Below are positions 33,805 through 46,071 of a stretch of 64,000 nt of DNA, in pieces. The notes beneath the pieces are model-generated. The model had not been told where the DNA came from. It ran no database searches and saw only the letters and a list, made by a program, of their open reading frames with translations. Within the stretch, counting starts at the first letter, position 1; each line of letters starts with the position of its first letter. The translations under genes and the position numbers were made by a program. The stretch is from Mayamaea pseudoterrestris (lineage: Eukaryota > Bacillariophyta > Bacillariophyceae > Sellaphorales > Sellaphoraceae): the NCBI GenBank assembly GCA_027923505.1, contig BROI01000030.1, forward strand, positions 186,001 through 250,000, in the 5' to 3' direction.

Positions 33805-33832
33805 GTTAGGGTTAGGGTTAGGGTTAGGGTTA
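33805..33832 (+). repeat. Interstitial telomere tract (TTAGGG)
   Basis: GTTAGGG repeated, 28 bp or about 4.7 units, precisely between satellite A and the start of the large satellite C array. In this orientation it reads as the right end of a chromosome, opposite to the tract at 19,369. Confidence 0.93.
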
Positions 33833-36800
33833 TGCACCATTTGAGACTATGAACCTGTCAATGGCCTACCCTGGACATGTTTTGCCTGACTAATTGGGTA
33901 TTTGGGTGGCCAGGGCATGGGGCGTTTGACAGGGAAGAATCTGCAACTTGTGGTGTTGGCAATTGGGTATTTGGGTGGCCAGGGCATGGGGCGTTTGACA
34001 GGGAAGAATCTGCAACTTGTGGTGTTGGCATACCCACAGTGGAGGCCATACCCATGTTTTCAGCCTCCAGGCAGTCCTTTTTGCACCATTTGAGACTATG
34101 CACCTGTCAATGGCCTACCCTGGACATGTTTTGCCTGACTCATTGGGTATTTGGGTGGCCAGGGCATGGGGCGTTTGACAGGGAAGAATCTGCAACTTGT
34201 TAACGGACCGTGCTGTTTTCAGCCTCCAGGCAGTCCTTTTGCACCATTTGAGACTATGCACCTGTCAATGGCATACCCTGGACATGTTTTGCCTGACTCA
34301 TTGGGTATTTGGGTGGCCAGGGCATGGGGGCAAGGGAAAACTTGGGTTTTTGCCATACCCACAGTGGAGGCCGTACCCATGGTGTCAGCCTCCAGGCAGT
34401 CCTTTTTGCACCATTTGAGACTATGCACCTGTCAATGGCATACCCTGGACATGTTTTGCCTGACTCATTGGGTATTTGGGTGGCCAGGGCATGACAAGGG
34501 CGACAAATGACCGGGAGTACCCACGCCATGGTGTCAGCCTCCAGGCAGTCCTTTTGCACCATTTGAGACTATGCACCTGTCAATGGCATACCCTGGACAT
34601 GTTTTGCCTGACTCATTGGGTATTTGGGTGGCCATGGCATAAACGTTTGACAGGGAAGAATCTGCAACTTGTGGTGTTGGCCATACCCACCGTGGAGGCC
34701 GTACCCATGGTGTCAGCCTCCAGGCAGTCCTTTTTGCACCATTTGAGACTCTGCACCTGTCAATAGCATACCCTGGACATGTTTTGCCTGACTCATTGGG
34801 TATTTGGGTGGCCAGGGCATGGGGCGTTTGACAGGGAAGAATCTGCAACTTGTGGTGTTGGCCATACCACAGTGGAGGCCGTACCCTTGGTGTCAGCCTC
34901 CAGGCAGTCCTTTTTGCACCATTTGAGACTCTGCACCTGTCAATGGCATACCCTGGACATGTTTTGCCTGACTCATTGGGTATTTGGGTGGCCAGGGCAT
35001 GGGGCGTTTGACAGGGATGAATCTGCAACTTGTGGTGTTGGCCATACCCACAGTGGAGGGCGTAGCCATGCGGTGAGCCGGCAGGCAGTCCGGTGTGCAC
35101 CATTTGAGACTGTGCACCTGTCAATGGCATACCCTGGACATGTTTTGCCTGACTCATTGGGTATTTGGGTGGCCAGGGCATGGGGCGTTTGACAGGGAAG
35201 AATCTGCAACTTGTGGTGTTGGCCATACCCACAGTGGAGGCCGTACCCATGTTGTCAGCCTTCAGGCAGTCCTTTTTTGCACCATTTGAGACTCTGCACC
35301 TGTCAATGGCCTACCCTGGACATGTTTTGCCTGCTCATTGGGTATTTGGTGGCCAGGGCATGGGCGTTTGAAAGGAAGAATCTGCAACTTGTGGTGTTGG
35401 CCATACCCACAGTGGAGGCCGTACCCATGTTGTCAGCCTTCAGGCAGTCCTTTTTGCACCATTTGAGACTCTGCACCTGTCAATGGCATACCCTGGACAT
35501 GTTTTGCCTGACTCATTGGGTATTTGGGTGGCCAGGGCATGGGGCGTTTGACAGGGAAGAATCTGCAACTTGTGGTGTTGGCCATACCCACAGTGGAGGC
35601 CGTACCCATGTTGTCAGCCTCCAGGCAGTCCTTTTTGCACCATTTGAGACTCTGCACCTGTCAATGGCATACCCTGGACATGTTTTGCCTGACTCATTGG
35701 GTATTTGGGTGGCCAGGGCATGGGGCGTTTGAATGGGAAGAATCTGCAACTTGTGGTGTTGGCCATACCCACAGTGGAGGCCGTACCCATGTTTTCAGCC
35801 TCCAGGCAGTCCTTTTGCACCATTTGAGACTCTGCACCTGTCAATGGCATCCCCTGGACATGTTTTGCCTGACTCATTGGGTATTTGGGTGGCCAGGGCA
35901 TGGGGCGTTTGACAGTTCAGAATCGACAACTTGTGGTGTTGGCCATACCCACAGTGGAGGCAGTACCCATGGTGTCAGCCTCCAGGCAGTCCTTTTTGCA
36001 CCATTTGAGACTCTGCACCTGTCAATGGCATACCCTGGACATGTTTTGCCCTGACTCATTGGGTATTTGGGTGGCCAGGGCATGGGGCGTTTGACAGGTC
36101 AGAATCGACAACTTGTGGTGTTGGCCATACCCACCGTGGAGGCCGTACCCATGGTGTCAGCCTCCAGGCAGTCCTTTTTTTGCACCATTTGAGACTCTGC
36201 ACCTGTCAATGGCATACCCTGGACATGTTTTGCCTGACTCATTGGGTATTTGGGTGGCCAGGGCATGGGGCGTTTGACAGGTAAGAATCGACAACTTGTG
36301 GTGTTGGCCATACCCACAGTGGAGGCCGTACCCATGGTGTCAGCCTCCAGGCAGTCTTTTTTGCACCATTTGAGACTCTGCACCTGTCAATGGCATACCC
36401 TGGACATGTTTTGCCTGACTCATTGGGTATTTGGGTGGCCAGGGCATGGGGCGTTTGACAGGGAAGAATCTGCAACTTGTGGTGTTGGCCATACCCACAG
36501 TGGAGGCCGTACCCATGTTTTCAGCCTCTAGGCAGTCCTTTTCCCACCATTTGAGACTCTGCACCTGTCAATGGCATACCCTGGACATGTTTTGCCTGAC
36601 TCATTGGGTATTTGGGTGGCCAGGGCATGGGGCGTTTGACAAGGAAGAATCTGCAACTTGTGGTGTTGGCCATACCCACAGTGGAGGCCGTACCCATGTT
36701 GTCAGCCTCCAGGCAGTCCTTTTTGCACCATTTGAGACTCTGCACCTGTCAATGCCATACCCTGGACATGTTTTGCCTGACTCATTGGGTATTTTGGTGG

Positions 36801-39800
36801 CCAGGGCATGGGGCGTTTGACGGGGAAGAATCTGCAACTTGTGGTGTTGGCCATACCCACAGTGGAATTGCCCTACGCCTGTTGTCAGCCTCAGGCAGTC
36901 CTTTTGCACCATTTGAGACTATGCACCTGTCAATGGCATACCCTGGACATGTTTTTGCCTGACTCATTGGGTATTTAGGGTGTGCCAGGACATGGGGCGT
37001 TTGACAGGGGAAGAATCTGCAACTTGTGGTGTTGGCATACCCACAGTGGAGGCCGGTACCCCATTTTTTCCAGGCCTCCAGGCAGTCCTTTTTGCAGCAC
37101 CATTTGAGACTATGCACCTGTCAATGGCATACCCTGGACATGTTTTGCCTGACTCATTGGGTATTTGGGTGGCCAGGGCATGGGGCGTTTGACAGGGAAG
37201 AATCTGCAACTTGTGGTGTTGGCCATACCCACAGTGGAGGACGTACCCATGTTGTCAGCCTCCAGGCAGGACTTTTTTGCACCATTTGAGACTCTGCACC
37301 TGTCAATGGCATCCCCTGGACATGTTTTGCCTGACTCATTGGGTATTTGGGTGGCCAGGGCATGGGGACGTTTGACAGGATGAATCTGCAACTTGTGGTG
37401 TTGGCCATACCCCACAGTGGAGGCCGTACCCATGTTGTCAGCCTCCAGGCAGTCCTTTTTTTGCACCATTTGAGGCTATGACCGTGTCATTGGCATACCC
37501 TGGACATGTTTTGCCTGACTCATTGGGTATTTGGGTGGCCAGGGCATGGGGCGTTTGATAGGGAAGAATCTGCAACTTGTGGTGTTGGCCATACCCACAG
37601 TGGAGTACCCATGGTGTCAGCCTCCAGGCAGTCCTTTTTGCACCATTTGAGACTATGCACCTGTCAATGGCATACCCTGGACATGTTTTGCCTGACTCAT
37701 TGGGTATTTGGGTGGCCAGGGCATGGGGCATTTGACAGGGAAGAATCTGCAACTTGTGGTGTTGGCCATACCCACAGTGGAGGCCGTACCCATGTTGTCA
37801 GCCTCCAGGCAGTCCTTTTTGCACCATTTGAGACTATGCACCTGTCAATGGCATCCCCTGGACATGTTTTGCCTGACTCATTGGGTATTTGGGTGGCCAG
37901 GGCATGCTAGGGCATGGGGCGTTTGACAGGGAAGAATCTGCAACTTGTGGTGTTGGCCATACCCACAGTGGAGGCCGTACCCATGGTGTCAGCCTCCAGG
38001 CAGTCCTTTTTGCACCATTTGAGACTCTGCACCTGTCAGTGGCATACCCTGGACATGTTTTGCCTGACTCATTGGGTATTTGGGTGGCCAGGGCATGGGT
38101 CGGTTTGGCAGGAGAATCTACAACTTGTGGTGTTGGCCATACCCACAGTGGAGGCCGTACCCACGTTTTCAGCCTCCAGGCAGTCCTTTTGCACCATTTG
38201 ATACTATGCACCTGTCAATGCCACACCCTGGACATGTTTTGCCTGACTCTTTGGCGGTATTTGTAGGGCATGGGGCGTTTGACAGGAAAGAATCTACAAC
38301 TTGTGGTGTTGTACCCCACCGTGGAGGCCGTACCCATGTTGTGTCAGCCTCAGGCAGTCCTTTTTGCACCATTTGAGACTCTGCACCTGTCAATGGCATA
38401 CCCTGGACATGTTTTGCCTGACTCATTGGGTATTTGGGTGGCCAGGGCATGGGGCGTTTGACAGGGAAGAATCTGCAACTTGTGGTGTTAGCCATACCCA
38501 CAGTGGAGGCCGTACCCATGGTGTCAGCCTCCAGGCAGGCCTTTTTTGCACCATTTGAGACTCTGCACCTGTCAATGGCATACCCTGGACATGTTTTGCC
38601 TGACTCATTGGGTATTTGGTGGCCAGGGCATGGGGCGTTTGACAGGAGAATCTGCAACTTGTGGTGTTGGCCATACCCACAGTGGAGCCGTACCATAGTT
38701 GTCAGCCTCAGGCAGTCCTTTTGCACCATTTGAGACTCTGCACCTGTCAATGGCAAACCAGAGGCAATGACAGTAGGCCGCACCCATTTGTCAGCCTCCA
38801 GGCAGTCCTCTTATACCCTGGACATTTTTGCCTGACTCATTGGGTTTTGGGTGTGGGCATGGGGCGTTTGACGAGGGAAGAATCGCAACTGGGGGCCTTC
38901 CAGTGGAGCCGTACCCATGTTGTCAGCCTCCAGGCAGTCTTTTTGCACCATTTGGACTCTCACCTGTCAATGGCCTCCCTGGACATGTTTTGCCTACATT
39001 TCATTGAATTGTTGGTGGCTTGGGGCATGCTTGAGCAGGGAAGATCTGTTGTGGTGTTGTCCCACAGTGGAGCCGTACCCATAGTGTCAGCCTCAAACAG
39101 TCCTTTTCCATTGGGACTATGCACCTGTCAATGGCCTACCCTGGACATGTTTTACTTTCTGCTTTTACCACCTTACCTGCACCTGTCATAGGTGTTGGGC
39201 AGCCAGGGCATGGGGCGTCACAGCAAGGAAGAATCTGCAACTTGTGGTGTTAGCCATACCCACAGTGGAGGCAGGGCATGGGGCGTTGAAGGTCAAAATT
39301 GACAATGTGGTGTTGGACCATACCCACCCTCGGAGGCGATCCATGGTGTCACCTCCAGGCAGTCCTTTTGCACCATTTGAGACTCTGCACCTGTCAATGG
39401 CATACCCTTGACATGTTTGGCCTGACTCATTGGGTATTTGGGTGGCCAGGGCATGGGGCGTTTAACAGGGAAGAATCTGCAACTTGTGGTGTTGGCCATA
39501 CCCACCGTGGAGGCCGTACCCATGGTGTCAGCCTCCAGGCAGTCCTTTTTGCACCGACTGTCAATGGCATACCCTGGACATGTTTGGCCTGACTCATTGG
39601 GTATTTGGATGGCCAGGGCATGGGGCGTTTGACAGGTCAGAATCTGCAACTTGTGTTGGCCATACCCACCTGGACGCTCCTGCACTCCATGGTGTCGCCT
39701 CCAGGCAGTCATTTTGCACCATTTGGAGTATTCTACACCTGTCAATGGCATACCCTGGACATGTTTGGCCTGACTCATCGGGTATTTGTGGCCAGGGCAT

Positions 39801-42478
39801 GGGGCGTTTGACAGGTCAGAATCGAAAACTTGTGGTGTTGGCCATACCCACCTCGTGGAAGCGTACTCCATGTGTCAGCTCCAGGCTGTCCTTTTTGCAC
39901 CATTTGAGACTATGCACCTGTCAATGGCATACCCTGGACATGTTTGGCCTGGACTCATTGGGTATTTGGGGTGGCCAGGGCATGGGGCGTTTGGACAGGT
40001 CAGAATCGACAACTTGTGGTGTTGGCCATATCCACCGTGGAGGCCGTACCCATGGTGTCAGCCTCCAGGCAGTCATTTTTGCACCATTTGAGACTCTGCA
40101 CCTGTCAATGGCATACCCTGGACATGTTTTGCCTGACTCATTGGGTATATGGGTGGCCAGGGCATGGGGCGTTTGACAGGTCAGAATCGATAACTTGTGG
40201 TGTTGGCCATACCCACCGTGGAGGCCATACCCACCGTGGAGGCCATACCCATGTTGGCCATACCCACCGGGAGGCCAAACACTCCATGGTGCTCCCAGGC
40301 AGTCCTTGACTCTGCACCTGTCAATGGCATAGACATGTTTGGCCTGGGACTCATTGGGTATTTGGATGGCCAGGGCATGGGCGCTTGACAGTCAGAATCG
40401 ACAACTTGTGGTGTTGGCTCATACCCACCGTGGAGGCCGCACTGGTGTCAGCCTCCAGGCAGTCCTTTGCACCAATTGGAGACTCTGCACCTGTCAATGC
40501 CATACCCTTGACATGTTTGGCCTGATTGGGTATTTGGTGGCCAGGGTTGGGGGCGTTTGACAGGTCAGAATCAACACCCCAGGTGTTGGCCATACTTCCA
40601 CCGTGGAGGCTGTACAGTGGTGTCAGCCTAGGCAGTCCTGACCATTTGAGACTGCACTGTCAATGGCATACCTTGGACATGTTTGGCCTGGACTTTGGGT
40701 ATTTGGGTGGCCAGGTCATGGGGCGTTTGACAGGTCAGAATTGACAACTTGTGGTGTTGGCTATACCTATCGTGGAGGAACATGGTGTCAGCTCCAGGCA
40801 GTCCTTTTGCACCATTTGAGACTCTGCACCTGTCAATGGCATACCCTGGACATGTTTGGCCTGCCTCATAGGGTATTTGGGTGGCCAGGCATGGGCTTGA
40901 CAGGTCAGTAGAATGACAACTTCTGGTATACCACGTGGAGGCCATACCCATGTGTCAGCCTCCAGGCAGTCCTTTTGCACCATTTGAGACTCTGCACCTG
41001 TCAATGGCAAATTCTGGACATGTTTTTCCTGGGATTTATCGGGTATTTGGGTGGCCAGGGTATGGGGCGTTGACAGGTCAGAATGAAATGTGTTGGGCTA
41101 TACCCACCAGGAGGCCGTACCTATGGAGTCAGCAGGCAGTCCTTTTTGCACCATTTGAGACTCTGCACCTGTCAATGGCATACCCTGGACATGTTTTGCC
41201 TCACACATTGGATATTTGGCTGGCCAGGGCATGGGGCATTTGACAGGTCAGAATTGACAACTTGTGGTGTTGGCCATACCCACTGTGGAGGCCGTACCCA
41301 TGGTGTCAGCCTCCAGGCAGTCCTTTTTGCACCATTTGAGACACTGCACCTGTCAATGGCAAACCCTGTACATGTTTAGCCTGACTCATTGGGTATATGG
41401 GTGGCCAGGGCATGGGGCGTTTGACAGGGAAGAATCTGCAACTTGTGGTGTTGGCCATACCCACCGTGGAGGCCGTAAGCTCCAGGCAGTCCTTGCACCA
41501 TTTGAGATTCTGCACCTGTCACGGAATATCCTGACATGCCATTGACATTGGGTATTTGGGTGGCGAGGGCATGTATGCGGTCAGAATCGACAATTGTGGT
41601 GTTGGCCAGATCCACCGCGGAGGCCGCACTCCTGGTGTCAGCCTCCAGGCAGTCCTTGATTACTGCACTGTCAATCGAATTTTGGCCTGACTCATTGGGT
41701 ATTTGGGTGGCCAGGGCATGGGGCGTTTGACATGTCAGAATCGACAACTTGTGGTGTTGGCTATACCCACCGTGGAGGTGTCAGCTCCAGGCAGTCCTTT
41801 TGCACCATTTGAGACTCTGCACCTGTCAATGGCATACTCTGGACATGTTTGGCCTGACTCATTGGGTATTTTTGTGGCCAGGGCATGGGGCGTTTGACAA
41901 GAATCGACAATGTGGTGTTGGCCATATTTCAATCGTGGAGGCTGTACACGGTGTCAGCTCCCAGGCAGTCCTTGCACCATTTGGAGACTATGCAGTCCAT
42001 GTTTGGCCTGACTGGGTGTTTGGGCCAGGCATGGGGCGTTTGACAGGGAAGACCTGCAACTTGTGGTGTTGATACCCACGGGAGGTGTCGTACTCCATGG
42101 TGTCAGCCTCCAGGCAGTCCTTCGTCAATGCTCTGGACATGTTTGGCCTGGACTCATTGGGTATTTTGGCCAGGGCATGGGGCGCAAGGTCAGAATCGAC
42201 AACTTGTGGTGTTGGCCATAACACCGTGGAGGCCGTACTCCATGGTGTCAGCTTCCAGGCAGTCCTTTTTGCACCAGTTGAGACTCTGCACACCTGTCAA
42301 TGGCATACTCCTGACATGTTTTGGCCTGACTCATAATATTTGGCTGGCCAGGGCATGGTGCGTTTGAGAGGTCAGAATCGACAACCTGTGGTGTTGGCCA
42401 TACCCACCGTGGAGGGTCCTGGTGTCAGCTCCCAGGCAGTCCTTTTTGTACCATTTGAGACTCTGCACCTGTCAATGA
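33833..42478 (+). repeat. Satellite C array (181-bp units)
   Basis: About 48 units. Landmarks: TGCACCATTTGAGACT, CACCTGTCAATGGCATACCC, TGGACATGTTTTGCCTGACT, CATTGGGTATTTGGGTGGCC, AGGGCATGGGGCGTTTGACA, CTTGTGGTGTTGGCCATACC, GTCAGCCTCCAGGCAGTCC. Spacing of the TATTTGGG landmark is 180-183 bp where clean. Two subtypes: GGGAAGAATCTGC with CCCACAGTGG (33.8-39.25 kb) and GGTCAGAATCGAC with CCACCGTGG (mostly 39.3-42.4 kb). Units at ~38.7-39.3 kb and 40.3-42.4 kb have many small deletions. Confidence 0.95.
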
Positions 42479-42794
42479 GGGGCTTGTTTTGTTGGTCAGC
42501 AGCTCCAGTTAGCAGGCATTATGTGACTGCCTACAGCAGGTGACAAACATCAGATCCCCACAATCTCTTTGTAAACTGCTTGGGGATGATCCAAGGTCAC
42601 AATGGATATTGTATAGTGCATTCACTTGTTTGCTCCTGCATGTTGCTGCTTCCAGATCCGCAGAAGTTGCTGGTTACTTCACCAACTGTGAACACCAACC
42701 TAGCAGTGGCAAGAAAGTGCCCACACACACTCTATGCGCATAGCCACTGTGCATGATCCTCGAGGCACAAGACATATTGGTGATTGTTTTTTAT

Positions 42795-42905
42795 GTTTGC
42801 GAGTCATGGTGACCACGTGGCGCGAACAGAGTCCCTGAGGTGCAAATAGTGTGAACAGGGCTGCCGCAGCCTGTCAATGGTACACCCAGTAAAGAATGGT
42901 ACAGA
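42795..42905. other. Non-D interruption in satellite D
   Basis: About 110 bp (GCGAGTCATGGTGACCACGT ... ACACCCAGTAAAGAATGG) that do not follow the D consensus; D resumes at GCATGATCCGAGGGCACAAG. Nature unknown. Confidence 0.45.
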
Positions 42906-45247
42906 TGTGCATGATCCGAGGGCACAAGACATACCCCTTGGTGAATTTGTTTTGCTGCATCAGCCTCCTGCTTGCCTTTGCCTTCAGGTCAGCAGCTTCA
43001 GTTAGCAGGTACTATGTGACTGCCTACCCTAGCAGTGGCAAACATCAGATCCCCACAACTTTGTAAAGGTGGGATGATCCAAGGTCACATGGATATTGTA
43101 TGTGCATTCACTTTGTGCATTTGCCTCCTGCATGTTGCCTGCTTCCAGATCCGCAGAAGTTGCTGGTTTACTACCAATGCAACAAACAGGTGGCAAACAT
43201 GAAGTGCCCAAAATGAAGATGTGATATCAGGGCACAAGACATACCTTGTGAATTTTTTGCGCATCAGTCCTGCTTGCTTTTGCCTTCAGGTCAGCAGCTT
43301 CAGTTAGCAGGTACTATGTGACTGCCTACCCTAGCAGTGGCAAACATCAGATCCCCACAATCTCTTTGTATACTGGCTTGGGACATGATCCAAGGTCACA
43401 AATGGATATTGCATTCACTTTGTGCATTTGCCTCCTGCATGTTGCTGCTTCCAGATCCCAGAAGTTGCTGGTAGTACTACCAACTGCCGAACACCAACTA
43501 GCAGTGGCAAAAAGTGCCCACACACTCTATGCTACAGCACGTGATGATCCGAGGGCACACATACCCTTGGTGAATTTGTTTTTGCGCATCAGCTCCTGCT
43601 TGTTTTGCCCAGGTCAGCAGCTTCAGTTAGCAGGTACTATGTGACTGCCCACCTAGCAGTGGCAAACATCAGATCCCCACAATCTCTTTGTAAACTGGCT
43701 TGGGGCGATCCAAGGTCACAAAGATATTTAGTGCAATCATTTGTGCATTTGCCTCCTGTATGCCGCTTCCAGATCCAGAAGTTGTGGTGTACACCCAACC
43801 GCCGAACACCAACCTACAGTGGCAAACATGACACAGTGCCCACACCTATGCGTACAGCCACTTGCATGATCCGAGGGCACAAGACATACCTCCTTGGTGA
43901 ATTTGTTTTGCGCATCAGCCCCTGCTTGCCTTTTGCCTTCAGGTCAGCAGTTCAGTTAGCAGGTACTATGTGACTGCCACAGAGTGGCAAACATCAGATC
44001 CCCAACAATCTCTTTGTAAACTGGCTTGGGCATGATCCAAGGTCACAAATGGATATTGTATAGTGCATTCACTTAGGCGCATTTCCTCCTGATGTTGCCT
44101 GTCTTCCAGACGCAGAAGTTGCTGGTATGTACTACCCAACTGCCGAAACCAACTAGGCAAATAAGTGCCCACACACTCTGTGTACACCAGTGCATGATCC
44201 GAGGGCACAAGAAACCCTTGGTGAATTTGTTTCGGCCTTTTGCCTTCAGGTCAGCAGCTTCAGTTAGCAGGTACTATGTGACTGCCTACCGTAGCAGTGG
44301 CAAACATCAGATCCCCACAATCTCTTTGTAAACTGGCTTGGTGCATGATCCAAGTTCACAAATGGATATTGTATAGTGCATCATTGTGCATTTGCCTCCT
44401 GCATGTTGCCTGCTTCCAGATCCGCAGAAGTTGGGTTACACCCAACTGCGAAACCAACAGAGTGGCAAACATGAAGTGCCCACACACTCTTGCGTACAGC
44501 CACTGTGCATGATCCGAGGGCACAAGACATACCTCCTTGGTGATTGTTTTGTGCATCAGCCCCTGCTTGCCTTTTGCCTTCAGGTCAGCAGCTTCAGTTA
44601 GCAGGTATGACTGCCTACCCTAGCAGTGGCAAACATCAGATCCCCACCTTTGTAAACTGGCTTGGGGCATGATCCAAGGTCACAAATGGATATTGTATAG
44701 TGCATTCATTTGTGCATTTGCCTCCTGCATGTTGCCTGCTTCCAGATCCGCAGAAGTTGTGGTATGTACTACCCAACTGCCAACACCAACCTAGAGTGGC
44801 AAACATGAAGTGCCCACACACTATGCGTACAGCCATGTGCATGATCCGAGGGCACAAGACATACCTCCTTGGTGAATTTGTTTTTCATCAGCTCCTGCTT
44901 GCCTTTTGCTTCAGGTCAGCAGCTTCAGTTAGCAGGTACATGTGACTGTACCCAGAGTGGCAAACATCAGATCCCCACAATCTCTTTGTAAACTGGCTTG
45001 GGGCATGATCCAAGGTCACAAATGGATATTGGATAGTGCATTCACTTTGTGCATTTGCCTCCTGCATGTTGCCTGCTTCCAGATCCGCAGAAGTTGTGGT
45101 ATGTACTACCCAACCGCCGAACACCAACCTAGCATGGAAAAGAAGGGCCCACACATCATGCGACAGCACTGTGCATGATCCGAGGGCACACGACATACTT
45201 GGTGAATTTGTTTTGCGCATCAGTCCTGTTTGCCTTTTGCCTCAGGT

Positions 45248-46071
45248 CAGCAGCTTCAGTTAGCAGGTACTATGTGACTGCCTAGATCCCCACAATCTCT
45301 TTGTAAACTGGCTTGGGGCATGATCCAAGGTCACAAATGGATATTGTTAGTGCATTCAGTTGTGATTTGCCTCCTGCATGTTGCTGCTTCCAGATCCGCA
45401 TTGCTGGTATGTACCCAACTGTAACACCAACAGCAGTGGCAAACATGAAGTGCCCACACATCTATGCGTAACCACGTGCATGATCCAGGGCACAAGACAT
45501 ACCCTTGGTGAATTTGTTTTGCGCATCAGCCTCCTGTTTGCCTTTGCCTTCAGGTCAGCAGGGTTTCAGTTGCAGGTTGTGAGCCTACCCAGCAGTGGCA
45601 AACATCAGATCCCCACAATCTCTTTGTAAACTGGCTTGGGGACAGACCAAGTCACAAGTCAGCAGCTTCAGTTAGCAGGTACTATGTGACTGCCTAGATC
45701 CCCACAATCTCTTTGTAAACTGGCTTGGGGCATGATCCAAGGTCACAAATGGATATTGTTAGTGCATTCAGTTGTGATTTGCCTCCTGCATGTTGCTGCT
45801 TCCAGATCCGCATTGCTGGTATGTACCCAACTGTAACACCAACAGCAGTGGCAAACATGAAGTGCCCACACATCTATGCGTAACCACGTGCATGATCCAG
45901 GGCACAAGACATACCCTTGGTGAATTTGTTTTGCGCATCAGCCTCCTGTTTGCCTTTGCCTTCAGGTCAGCAGGGTTTCAGTTGCAGGTTGTGAGCCTAC
46001 CCAGCAGTGGCAAACATCAGATCCCCACAATCTCTTTGTAAACTGGCTTGGGGACAGACCAAGTCACAAAT
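45248..46071 (+). repeat. Exact 412-bp tandem duplication in satellite D
   Basis: 45,248-45,659 and 45,660-46,071 read identically, including rare deletions such as CCGCATTGCTGGTATG and GGGTTTCAGTTGCAGG. Surrounding units differ from each other at many sites, so this copy is very recent or an assembly duplication. Confidence 0.85.

Noticed and set aside
33877-42400. Repeated ORFs in satellites C and B on both strands (MFCLTHWVFGWPGHG and MPWPPKYPMSQAKHVQG types)
   Set aside because: Open frames arise from a low-stop repeat unit; both strands are open over the same bases and units with indels lose them without compensation.
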